The notes beneath the pieces are model-generated. The model ran no database searches. It saw nothing but the letters and a program-made list of their open reading frames with translations, and was not told where the DNA came from. From contig CM055882.1 of the NCBI GenBank assembly GCA_029582165.1, positions 16,261,867 to 16,325,866 on the forward strand: a stretch of DNA of 64,000 nt, given 5' to 3'. The position numbers were made by a program, and so were the translations under genes. This DNA is from Portulaca oleracea. Lineage: Eukaryota; Streptophyta; Magnoliopsida; Caryophyllales; Portulacaceae. Within the stretch, counting starts at the first letter, position 1; each line of letters starts with the position of its first letter. Shown piece after piece: positions 46,753 to 57,612 of this stretch.

Positions 46753-47940
46753 AGCTAGGTCGACCAAAGATTGGATTTTCTAGCTAATCAACTAAACCAA
46801 ACTAGTCAAAGGAGTAAACTTTTAGGTTTTTAAAAGATTATAAAAGGCATTTAGGGAGTTCACTCTAGTTAATTAATCAATTAGGTGTTAATTCCAACAT
46901 TCAATAGTTGTAATAGTTCAGGGTCTATAATCGTACTAAGGTCTATCACAATAATCTTTCAATCTAGGATGAGTTGCAATGATTAAACTAAACACCTATT
47001 TTTATGGCTGTTGAGATAAGAACATATTATATAAGAACCCGAAGCATGAGCACATTATTTATAACCGAGTTCTATGCTTATTTAATCTTTGCTAATCCGA
47101 TTAATATAACAATATTTCGAACTGATATTGAGAATCTAAAGTAAGTAAAAGGTGATCAATCAATTACTATGACATAAAAACCACAAAGATTAAACGAATT
47201 GTATAAACTACTTCATACTGAAATTAAACACTGAAGGTTAATTAATCAATTAATGTCGAGTTCATCCCTTAAATAAATAAACTAACTACTCATAACTACT
47301 TAGAACGAACACAACAATAACGAAAATCACACTAGAATACATAATGAGAACTAAATAAGAACCACGATTCGAGGTTATATGGGATCTTCCTTGTGTAAGT
47401 TTCCTTCACCTAAGTTGATCTTCAATCTCCTCTCCAAGAGTTGCCTCTATACAATATGTCGAATGAATGTCTCGAAATTTAGGACAAAAACTGGAACTCT
47501 TGAATATCCGCAACGTGCCCTTTTTATACCTCGTGCGAAAAGGGAATCAAGGAGGAGGCGCGGCTGGCGCCTCCCTAGGCGATGGCTACGCCTCTCCCTT
47601 CCGTGTGATTTCTCCATGGCCTAGCAATGGGCGCGCCCTTCTTTTTCTCTGTTGCTCCTCTCTCTGCCCCAGGCGCAGCTGGCACCAGGCGAGACGCAAC
47701 CAACACCTGGGGCTAGCGTGTGTTGGTGACCTAGCCTCCTTGCTATTTGTTTCCTTTTCCATTCTTTTTGTTTTGTTCCTTCTTTTCTCTTGGTTTTTAT
47801 TATATTTCCCATATAATCTGTAAAACTTACCAATTTCTAAACCAAATGAAGAAATCATGAAATTCGATATAAAATAGCAAGTTTGCATCACAAATTGGCT
47901 AAAATACATGTGTTAAATACCTAATAAATATTATAAAATA
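46753..47940. other. Unassigned, probably LTR-derived
   Basis: No coding sequence is recognised. A TATA-like TATAAAAA on the minus strand (47521-47528), a GC-rich segment with GGCGC repeats (47550-47720) and no introns or protein motifs suggest an LTR or leader of an unidentified retroelement on the minus strand. The frames at 47379-47909 on both strands are open because of composition. I cannot find its edges. Confidence 0.4.
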
Positions 47941-47959
47941 TACCCTCTTTGGATGATCT

Positions 47960-48939
47960 TCCTATAGCTAGGACACCATAGGCGATAACCTTTAGACTTA
48001 ATCGCATAACAAAGAAACATGTATTTAATCGCTCTAAGAAATAATTTGCCCATGTTAACATGGGCAATGACAGTACATCAAAAGGTCCTTAGGAAAGAGC
48101 ACTCAACAGGTTTACCTGACCAAACTTCTTCAGGGACTTTGAAGTCAAGAGCCGAATGAGGAGACCGGTTGATGAGATAGCATGTTGTTAGAGATGTTTC
48201 TGCCCAAAATTCACGTTGTTGCCATGCATAAGCTAGCATGAGACAACATACAACAGGATCTCTCCAAGATGGTTCAATTAATGCACTCTACAACACCATT
48301 CTATTGAGGTTTGCCCACCAATATTTTTGTGCCTATGAATGCCCTCAGCTACACATAACTCATTAAAATCATGCTCAACAAACTTAAGGCCACAGTTCGA
48401 AGTGTGTTAATCTTCCTTCCGGTTTAATTTTCCACTAAAGCCTTGAACTTTTGAATATGGGGAACATCTTATTCTTCTTTTGAAGGAAATTATTCAAACC
48501 TTTCTTGAGAAATCATCAACACAAAGAAAGCATATAACGTTTTTCATTGAAAGAGGCAACCCTAGAAGGACCACATAAATCAAAATGAATATAATCTACG
48601 ATACCTTCGGTGGTATGAGTGGCTGTAGAGAAACTCACTCTCTTCTCTCACGAAATACACAGTGATTACAAAAATCATGTTTGCTTATACCTTGCTTGCC
48701 AAGAAAACCTTATTTGTTGAGTAGTGACATGCCTTTCTCATTCATATGCCCCAACCGAACGTGCCATAATTGAGTGTGATCCACTTATGTATCAAGAAAT
48801 TTCTTATAATATAACGTTAAATTTCTAGAGTTAGGTATATTACCTAACTCCAAAAATTTAACATTATCCACTTATTTATCAAGGATTTTCAGCTTTCACA
48901 ATAGAACTCATAGTTGATACATAAGCTTCTAATACCACT
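47960..48939 (-). pseudogene. Copia integrase fragment beside its 5' LTR
   Basis: Minus-strand fragments include GHMNERGM-like and KRVSFSTATHTTEGIVDY (about 48590-48660), then WAETSLTTCYLINRSPHSAL (about 48145-48215), the copia pre-integrase and integrase core regions. The primer site (mutated, 48928-48939) is followed almost at once by integrase, so gag and protease are deleted. RT is not seen to the left. Many stops. Not functional. Confidence 0.75.
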
Positions 48940-49520
48940 TGTTGGAAATTTAGAGTTAGGTAATATATCATATGCTTCAGATATCAGGAAAAATAATGTA
49001 AGAATAACATAAACAAAGGAGACAAGATTTAACGTGGAAAACCCAAGAACTGGGCAAAAAACCCACAAATGACACAAATATGAACAGACTCGTACAACAA
49101 TAGATCTCTACTCTCTCAATAGATCAATAAGAGAGATACATATCTACCTAGTAGACCAAATTGCATGAGTAGAATACAACTCTTAAGATTCTCACAAAGA
49201 CAACTCTTCAAACCCTATTGAATTCATCTGTTCGCATCTCTCTCCTCCCCCTTAAAGGAGCTTCAAGGAATCCTCAACCTATCTGCTACGGTACTCTCCC
49301 CACGAGACACTTGCTGTATTCTCCAAAAGACACAAATAATACATTTAGCATCTGGGGAATATATAGGAAGACAAAACTTGACCACCACTCGAGTTAGATT
49401 TTACAAATCTAATATAATTAGGAAGCACTACATAATACGAAAACTTAAATAATTTCCTAACACGATTAAAAAATAAATCAGGCGACCAACTTAGGAGATT
49501 AGGAAACAATATTCCTAACA
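48940..49520 (-). repeat. Copia 5' LTR (581 bp)
   Basis: TGTTGGAAATTTAGAG...ATTCCTAACA with a degraded primer site at its left edge. The intact version of the LTR that is split at 28944-32810. Confidence 0.85.
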
Positions 49521-50395
49521 ATTAGGAGATACACATTTGCATTTGCTTTAAGGATTAACACCAATTAGAATTCAAGAGAGATGAAAGTGGAATAATCACG
49601 TATAAAAGTACACAAATAATTTGACTCTATCAAGGGAGATGAATGTAACCTAGTACTAGGATTTTTCTCTCTCTATTGCACAACCTACTCAGATTGAGAC
49701 TGACTTTCTTCACCAAAGTTATAAAGATAACTTGACTCTATTTTTGCTCAAACATGACACTCTAGAATAGCAAATAGAGGCGCGAGTTTAACCCTAGTAT
49801 TCTCAGAACTTTTGCAAGCTCTTCCAAAGATATTTTCCCAAGTATATCACTATTGGAGTCCTTGATTAACCTTGTTGTAATGAACCCCTTAATATAGTCA
49901 ACAACAATTGATTTAAGGTTAGAGTTTTTTAAGGAGAGTATTTGATTCGATTTAGGCATAGGAAACTCGCGTATCAAAATCCATATCAATCACATCAAGT
50001 GTTTTTTTCAATATAACTCTGAATATATTCTCTAACTCACATTTAGGAAAGTTACCTTAACCCAAAATATTCGCTAGTAATATATTTTCATTACTTTTTA
50101 AATTAATAATTTCCTAAACTTTGAGAAATATGTTTCTAAACTTATACTCAAGAGTCAAGACATAGTTACCATATCTACGTTTCTAGTTGTTCACACATAA
50201 AGATATATAAAATCAGAGTTTGCCCAAATTTGAGCATTTTTATATGAATCTAGACACATATACATAGTAAGACTTTTTTCACATGCTCCATAAGTAGACT
50301 CAAAGTTGATAGACACATTCGTAGTTTTTAGTGCCTTGTTAATTTTCACTCTTCAAGCACCAATAGCAACTTGTATTTTCTTTTACAAATCATGG
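49521..50395. other. Unassigned intergenic sequence
   Basis: AT-rich, no repeat structure or protein motif recognised. The 75-codon minus-strand frame at 49762-49989 has no family resemblance that I can see. Confidence 0.4.
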
Positions 50396-50400
50396 ACTTC

Positions 50401-52605
50401 TGTAGACACCAAAAATAGTACCCAACAAGCACCTCGAGGATTTAGGGCTTGTTAGAGTCCTCGTGGACTTTGGACTATATAGGCACCCCATGGATCCAAA
50501 TGAATCAGGCCCAAGATGCTCCCTCGCTGGTCCAGTACTTGAAGTTCTCGCCCATCCTACACTCGGGTCCCTCGTGGATTCCGTACCCAGGTGCCTCGCG
50601 GATCTCATACCCTGGTCAAAGTCAACTCTTGATCAAGTCAAGTCAAAGTCAACTGTCATGGTCAACTTTTGGTCAAATTTTGGTCAAATTTTGGTCAAAG
50701 TCAACTCAAGAATCTTCGCGAATTTTTCAAGAAATTGGTGTGCAATCCTCACAAATTTTTCAAGAAATTAAGGTGCAATTCTCGCGAATTTTTCAGAAAA
50801 TGGGATGAAAATCCTTGTGGATTTTTCAGACATTTTCATACTTGGTCAAGAATCTCGCGGATTTGTCAGTTCCAGCCTAGGAAAAATCTTCGCGGATTTG
50901 TCAGGCCAGTCCATAAAAAATCTCGCAGATTCACACTGGGCCGACACAGACTCTTCCTTTTGGCTCAGGCGAATTCTCGCGGATCCAGGGTAATTAGCCC
51001 AGAAAAAAGTCAATACAAGTCTAGGCCCAAAAAAGTCAACGCAAGCCTACGTGGATACAAGCTGCAAACAGTACAAAAATCCAGCTGTAAACCTCGCGGA
51101 TTTGTCAGTCCTGTCCAGTTTAAAATCTCGCGGATTTGTCATTCCAGTCCAGCTTAAAATCTCACGGATCTGCCAGATCAAGCCCAGTAGAAGCTCGCGG
51201 ATCTGTTAGTTTAGCCCAAGCAGAATCTCGCGGATTCTCTTCTTGCGGTTATTATTTCTGGTCAGCTGGCAGTTTCTTCAGTCAAGTAACCGGCCAGAGC
51301 CACTCTTCCCATTAACGGGAATCCTCGCGAATCCCATGCTGAGTGTGGAGGGAGGTGCTGCCAGGGATAGCTGCCGAAGCTGTGTACTATAAATGAGGAA
51401 TCCTCGCGGATTTTGCAGGGTTCGAAGAGTTGGGTGTAGGTGCACTTTTAGAAATTATCAACACAAAAGTGAATCTACAAACATACTTTTATGGGAAGAA
51501 TCCTCGCAAATTTTGGAAGAGCGCCACTGCCCGGATTTGCGTGATACATCGAGAAATTTGAGTTTGATCAAGGAAATCCTCGCGGATTTTGGAAGAGCGC
51601 CACTTCCCGGATTTGCGTGATACATCGAGAAAGTCAAATTTAATCAAGCAAATCCTCGCGGATCCGCCAGGATTGGGTAAACTTTCTCTTCCATTTTGTT
51701 GAGTTTTCAGTGATTTGTAACGATGTAGTCCATATTCCCCGCCCGCTGTAATTTTTTTATTAAGACGCTTGTTTATGTTTTTGTGTTCGTTTTGCATGTA
51801 TTAATTATAAAATTGTTGTAACAACTATGTTTTTACGTTTTCTTCTTCTTTCTTAAAAAACCCGATGGAGTAAAGGCCGCTTCGATGGGCGGTGTAGGAG
51901 CAACCCTCCTACACTTGTACCTTTACCCCCGAGCCTGTTTTTTTGGTTCGAAGATCGAGGAGTTTTTACTTGGTTTTGTCAATTTTCATAAAATTGACTG
52001 GCGATTCCGTTTTTTTTTTATATACGTTATTTCACGCATGTTAGCATATTTGATTTTATTTGAATTTATTTCCCGAACTTCTTCTTTTTGGGTGAGTAGT
52101 TGATTTGCGTAGCCGGCTCGGGTGGCTTCACTGTCCAGGAATCCTCGCGGATTTCTACAATGGGCTCACCAGAGACACTCCGTGAGTCACCCGGTGGACT
52201 GTCTTAGGTCTGACAGTGGCTTAGCCAAGCCACACAGTCATGAAATCCTCGCGGATTTTATGGCCGTGAGCTTGATTTAGGCCCTGTTCAAGCCAACCAT
52301 AGACAAACCACAGCCTAGAGCTGGCGCCCTAGTAATCCTGGACTGGAAATCCTCGCGGATTTCTGTTCTGGGTGCTTGGGCCGGCTTTGGACCGGGTCAA
52401 TATGTTATGTCATCCAAAGAGAAGAAGCGTTAGGGATTTAAATTTAGTAAAATTAAATATTTTTAACTAAGTGAAATAATGAAATCGGCAAAAATAATAA
52501 TTTGTGTATAAAATAATAAAAAATTGCACCCTAGGAAAAATAAGCAACCCTACGTCGACTCGACACTCCGTAGGGGACCGTGCCCTCCGGGCCGCGGGCC
52601 CGACA
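50401..52605 (+). mobile_element. Solo LTR, 2.2 kb, with repeated stem-loop motif
   Basis: Starts TGTAGACACC, ends GGGCCCGACA, and is flanked by a perfect 5-bp duplication ACTTC (50396-50400, 52606-52610), so it is a solo LTR left by LTR-LTR recombination. TATAAA at 51388-51393. About 14 copies of a motif with consensus AATCCTCGCGGATTT, plus about nine one- or two-base variants, are scattered from about 50590 to 52360. Frames up to 162 codons exist only because this motif repeats in frame. Lineage not known; a large LTR and TGTAGACACC start suggest a gypsy family (inference). Confidence 0.88.
51388..51393 (+). promoter_or_regulatory. TATA box of the solo LTR
   Basis: TATAAA in CTGTGTACTATAAATGAGG, about 1 kb into the LTR. 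Immediately followed by one of the TCCTCGCGGATTTT motifs. Confidence 0.6.
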
Positions 52606-52610
52606 ACTTC

Positions 52611-53455
52611 ATAACACTAAAACTTTTAATGTTCGAGCAATAACTTGTCTCCAAGTCAGCATCATGAACTTAATCCACAAGTCAGCTTTCATCTTTCTTC
52701 TTTAATGATAGTAGTTCTTCCTCAATCTTGCTCAAAAACTAAGATGACAATTATGTGTATCACAAAGACTTTTATTACATATGGGACATTTTAACATAAC
52801 ATTAATCTTATTCCTTATTCATTAACGGTACGTGTTTGCTTCCAAAATGCATACAAACCATCCACAAGAATTATCTTGTGCACATGACTTAGCTTGGCAT
52901 ATTCACATACTCAATCACAACTTTCATCATTGCGTAACGTGGGGAGCCATCATCACAACTGAAGTCATCAACACTTATTTGGAGTTAATCAAACAAGAAA
53001 ATCATGTTGGGCTTTCACATTGAGCATGACTAGGGTTTGTATTTCTCATATCTTATTTGATTGTTTGGAAGCATTGTTCCTAAGATAGGAAATTTATTTC
53101 TTTCATTTGCTTGTGTGTTAGATAATCCTTGTGTGGTTAGGTTAGTCATTTTATACGTGGCTACAAGTGTCCAAGCTCGTGTGTTGCTGTGAGCATAGCG
53201 TAGAAGTCTAAACCATTGCAATAGACTAGATTCCTTTAACTTTGGCTGACACATCTCATATTTCATGTGATTTGTTTACTATATATTAAATAATTTGAAG
53301 ATCAAGATGTTAACTAAAACAAGTACAAATGTTTTAGGGTTTCTAACCATGAGTTGTTGTAGTAAATCATGAGATATTATGTTTTGGTACTCGTATGCAT
53401 TTAACAAATGACATAAACTAAGTCATCCTTTTATATATGAAGGTTTGAATGAGAT
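52611..53455. other. Unassigned intergenic sequence
   Basis: No recognisable gene, repeat or element. Two frames of 63 and 78 codons on opposite strands (52832-53023, 53030-53266) show no known motif. Confidence 0.4.
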
Positions 53456-53460
53456 ATGAA

Positions 53461-53649
53461 AGTAGAGTATGTATACAGTATAGTTTGAGTTATATTCTGT
53501 CAGTAGTCTCCTAGGTTGTTAGGTGTTAATTAGGTTAGTTTCTTTATTTTCTTTCTTCTCTCCTATTCCTTCCTCTTCTATGTATAGCTTATAATTTTCC
53601 TTTGTATAATCTTAGAACACACAACAATATCATTTCACAACATTCTACA
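53461..53649 (+). repeat. 5' LTR of the short-LTR copia element
   Basis: Matches the 3' LTR; the first bases are damaged (AGTAGAG for TGTATAGAG). Ends CATTCTACA. Confidence 0.9.
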
Positions 53650-53794
53650 TGGTATCAGAGCCTATGGCTCAGTTATGATCGGTCCTTAACTCCTTTGAGT
53701 TTTTCCTTTCCTAATTGATCTTCCATCCCTTGATCAATCTTCCTTAATTGGTTCTTGATAGTACCAATTAGTCTCAAGCTTTCTTTGTTGCTCT

Positions 53795-55227
53795 ATGGCT
53801 GTAAGTTCGACAATTGGGGAAAGTGTGCAGATTGAAGAATACAACAATGATCCTTTATTCCTTTCAAGTGCAGATCATCCTGGTATTCATCTTACAAATC
53901 TGAAATTCAATGGTGCTAATTCCCAAATATGGAGCAAAATTGTCAAGATAGCTCTCAAGATTAAGGTCAAACTAGGGTTTATTGAAGGGAAAATTCTCAA
54001 ACCAGCAACAACAAGTTCTACCAATAATTAGTGGATCATGGTAGACAGTATGGTTGTAAGTTGGCTTCTCAACTCTATGACTACTGATTTGTTTGATGCA
54101 TTCATTTATGTTGAGATTGCTAAGGAGCTTTGGGATGAGCTATGTGAACAATTTGGTCAATCAAATGACCCTCTTCTTCATCTTGAAAAGGAAATTAATG
54201 AATTGCATCAAAACAATGATCCAGTGGTTGTTTATTTTACCAAACTCAAGAAACTTTGGAATGAATTGGTGATGTTTCTAAGCATGTTAAATGTACTTGT
54301 GCTGAAATTTTCCCTTCTATCAAGCAATCTTATGAAATTGATCAAAGAAAGCGTTTAATGCAATTTTTGATGAGACTAAATGATGAGTATGATGCTATCC
54401 GGGAACAAATTCTATTGCTAGAACCTTTGCCTAGCTTGAATAAAGCTTATAACATGATACAAAGGGCGGGAAGGGAAAGGCAAATCACTAATGGTCTTGG
54501 AGGAACAAGGGAGTTAGCAGCTACTATGAATCAATCCATGAGTCAAAATGGGAGTGTTGCTGAAAATATAGATTTTATGCAAGCATTTCTAGCTCGAAAT
54601 TCTTCCAAGAACAAGAAAGATGACAAGTCCAAAAGGTTTTGCAATCATTGCAAGAGACAAGGACATATCGAAGATCAATGTTTCCATATCATAGGCTATC
54701 CCGACTGGTACAAAAGTCCTCAAGATGTCAAGAATAAATATAATCCCTCTAAAGTAGCTGTTAATGTCAATACCTATGAAGGCCTTGACACTTCTCTTGA
54801 GAGCATTAAAAGTCAAATGCCCAAGTCATCTCAACCAAGGTATGACAGTTTTGATAGTTCATTCATTCAAGCTTTGGCTCAAGAAGTGCCAAAGATACAG
54901 AAAGGCAAAGGTGTGAGTGCTGCTGATAAGTCCATTGATCATTTTACAAATATTAAGAACTTTGCAGGTAACCTTAGTGTTTGTCGTAGTGCCGAAGATC
55001 ATAAATATGTATCTTGGGTCATAGATACTGGTGCAATTGATCATATGTGTTATGATTTATCCCTCTTTCATGATATTCAGACCTTGGTTAATCCTATAAA
55101 GGTTTTTTTACCGGATGGTTCATTAAAGTTCGTTACAATAATTGGAAACATTACCTTGAAAGGTTCTATTCAGCTGAAAGAGCTCTATATGTGCCTGAAT
55201 TTAAGTATAATTTGTTATTTGTTCTGA
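53795..55227 (+). pseudogene. Copia Gag and protease, broken
   Basis: MAVSSTIGESVQIEEYNNDP, then FLSSADHPGIHLTNLKFNG (Gag N-terminus), ELWDELCEQFGQSNDP (UBN2-type Gag), a knuckle CNHCKRQGHIEDQC near 54640-54685, and a protease site WVIDTGAIDHMC near 55015-55050 (DTGA, normal for the family). A TAG at 54029-54031 and a frameshift near 54280-54355 separate the pieces. The final frame ends at 55227, just past the protease. Confidence 0.88.
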
Positions 55228-55439
55228 AACTTATTAATGATCAGAATCTTTCTCTTCACTTCTATGCTAGTGGTTGTTATTTTTGAGGATCATACAACTA
55301 AAGAAACCATTTCCATAGTGTCTCCTAAATCTGGTTTATACAAGATGAGGTATTCTACTGGAGCTTCTGCTACTGTGCCAGAATAGATGATTTCAGATAG
55401 ATCTTCTAAAGATATCCCTAAATCTACTGTATCTCTTGT

Positions 55440-55960
55440 TTCTTCCACTTCTTGTAATCAATATTGCTTGTACACTTTGCATTCAAGATTGGAACATACT
55501 TCCTTCTCTAAATGTCACATTTAATTGAATGTAAAGGGATATCTTCAGCTGACATTTTTTTGTGAAACATGTGTATTGGCTAAAGCACAGTGACTTCCTT
55601 TTGAGAAAATTTCAATAAAGACTACTCATTGTTTTCAATTACTTTATATTGACCTATAAAGTCAAAAATATTGAAGCTTCTAAGTATTTCTTGACTATTG
55701 TTGATGATTTTAGCAAAATTACTTGGATACATTACTTGTTGACAAGGCCAAAGTTGTTTTGGTTATTCAAAATTTCCTAAACATGATCTGAACCCAATTT
55801 AATGCCTTGGTTTCTATTGTTCGTATTGATAATGGGACTAAATTTGTCAATGCTTCATGTGATCAAATCTTTGCCGATAGAGGAATAGTTCATCAGAAAG
55901 CTACTCCTTACACTCCCCAACAGAATGGGGTAGTTGAGAGGAAGCATAGATATTTGCTAT
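55440..55960 (+). pseudogene. Copia integrase, 5' part
   Basis: The zinc-binding pre-integrase region (LHSRLEHTSFSKCH, then CETCVLAKAQ) at about 55478-55595, and the integrase core with RIDNGTKFV, GIVHQKATPYTPQQNGVVER ending exactly at the gypsy insertion. Decayed by several stops. Confidence 0.8.
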
Positions 55961-56885
55961 TGATGTATATTTGATAGCCATATACATCAAGGTCATCAAG
56001 GAAGACATCAAAAGCCTAATCATGGGAAGTTACTTGTTGCTTACTTAAGCTTACTTAAGCTTACATGGAGAAAGAGTAAGTCATTCTTACATATGAAGGA
56101 CATCACGTACACGGTGGAATACTTTGTCCGGTATTTCAGGTTTCATAAGTCAATTGGAGATGACATCTAAAGACCGAATGAAGAGCAAGGAATAAGCTTT
56201 CTAATGGTTCAAGAATCTTGAAGATTGGATCACAATTGAAGGAATTATCATTGTTTCTTTCTACCCATGTACATATGAGTCATTTATGATGTCATATTTG
56301 TATTGAATGATGTAAGCTAGGAATCATTGTATTCTTGATAGGAGTTACGCCTAAGGGTCGTAGACTACTATAAATAGACCCCTTTGGGTGCCTCTTGTAA
56401 TCAATTCATCTCATAATCAATATCAAATACAAGTCTAAACACATTGTTGTTTTCTCTCTAGTTTTCATGCTAGAATTGTGTCTTCTTGAGGGAAGTCACG
56501 TAGAATCTCTTCTTCTATACTAAGATTGGCTATCTTAGTTGGTGATAGGAAGAGTTGGAAGATTCTTTGAAGTGGTGTGACTGTATCTTTAAGGGAGAAG
56601 CCATCGCCATTATCATTCATTCGTTTATCATTCAATTTGGTGAGTTTCCAATTGTAATCGTTTGATTCTTTTTGTTGTAAATTCATCTATATTCATTTCA
56701 AGCTTAAGATCAATCACAATCTTATGCTTCCACCTTTATTCCATTCGTCCATATTCATCAAACATTCCTCCATATACACGTTCAAAACGGACATTCATTC
56801 ATCTAAGAATCAATCTACAAGAACTTAGTTAAAAGATCCTTATATTGTTGTGTAATGTGATCTTTCTTGGTCTCATTATACATCA
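55961..56885 (+). repeat. 5' LTR of the gypsy element (925 bp)
   Basis: Has one extra 10-base CTTACTTAAG unit near 56040-56060 compared with the 3' LTR; otherwise few changes. Confidence 0.92.
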
Positions 56886-56889
56886 AAAT

Positions 56890-56902
56890 TGGTATCAGAG
56901 CC
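56890..56902 (+). other. Primer-binding site of the gypsy element
   Basis: TGGTATCAGAGCC four bases after the LTR. Confidence 0.93.
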
Positions 56903-57180
56903 TAGGAGATTGATTCTTGTGGTTCTTGTACCATCTTTTTACAATCCTTTCCCCCACAAAATCAGCCCACAAAGTCGCCAAACACATTCCCCATCACATC
57001 TCCATCACGTCCACAAAAAAACTCCACAAAGAACCCCAAGACCCAAACATAATCCCATCAAACCAAAGCCTAAACACAATCCCCACATCACCCCAAAACC
57101 CAAACCGAGAGTCTTGCATATCTTTCTTCATCAAAGAATGATATTACATGGCATGCGTGAGTTTTCTAATGGTTTCACAA

Positions 57181-57609
57181 GATGATATGCAACAAATGAA
57201 ATAGCAACTTGATTATCTCACCAAACAATTGGAGAAACTTATGCCCCTTCAAAAGGGAGGAGTACGAATTGAATTTGATTCACGTATGGTGAATATTTAT
57301 GATGTCGAGTATGAAACACGATATGAATGGAGTACATGTCCAAGGAAGGAGGACAAATTTGGTTTCAAAGAAGAGATACCGGAGTTCTATGGGAGTCATG
57401 ATCCCGAAGTATTCTTGGAATGGATGCATCAAGTTGAAAGGGTCTTTGATCTCAACGCCATCCAGGATGACAAGAAGGTCAAAAGTGTTACATTGAAGCT
57501 ACAAAAGCATGCTAGCAAATGATGGTCAAGCAAGCAAAGCAAACGGCAATCAAAGGGCCAAGATAAGATACGTTCATGGGTCCAAATGAAGAAAAAGCTC
57601 CAAGAGTAG
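57181..57609 (+). pseudogene. Gypsy Gag N-terminal part with nonsense codons
   Basis: One continuous frame broken by three stops: TAG at 57202, TGA at 57520 and TAG at 57607. The segments read FKEEIPEFYGSHDPEVFLEW and VERVFDLNAIQDDKKVKSVT, the N-terminal part of a retrotransposon Gag (the W-x-x-x-x-E-x-x-F pattern). The TGA sits where Gags have Trp-Trp, so TGG to TGA is likely; the TAGs are likely Gln codons. No frameshift is needed to join this to the next ORF. Confidence 0.85.
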
Positions 57610-57612
57610 TTT

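Noticed and set aside
47379..47909. Overlapping frames of 70-118 codons on both strands
   Set aside because: No motif; they fall in a GC-rich segment beside a TATA-like site and look like LTR sequence.
50449..51157. Overlapping frames up to 162 codons
   Set aside because: They read the repeated TCGCGGATTT motif inside a solo LTR; the peptides are translations of the motif in different registers.
56889..57185. 97-codon Pro/His-rich frame after the gypsy primer site
   Set aside because: Low-complexity leader between primer site and Gag; Gag similarity begins further on in a different frame.
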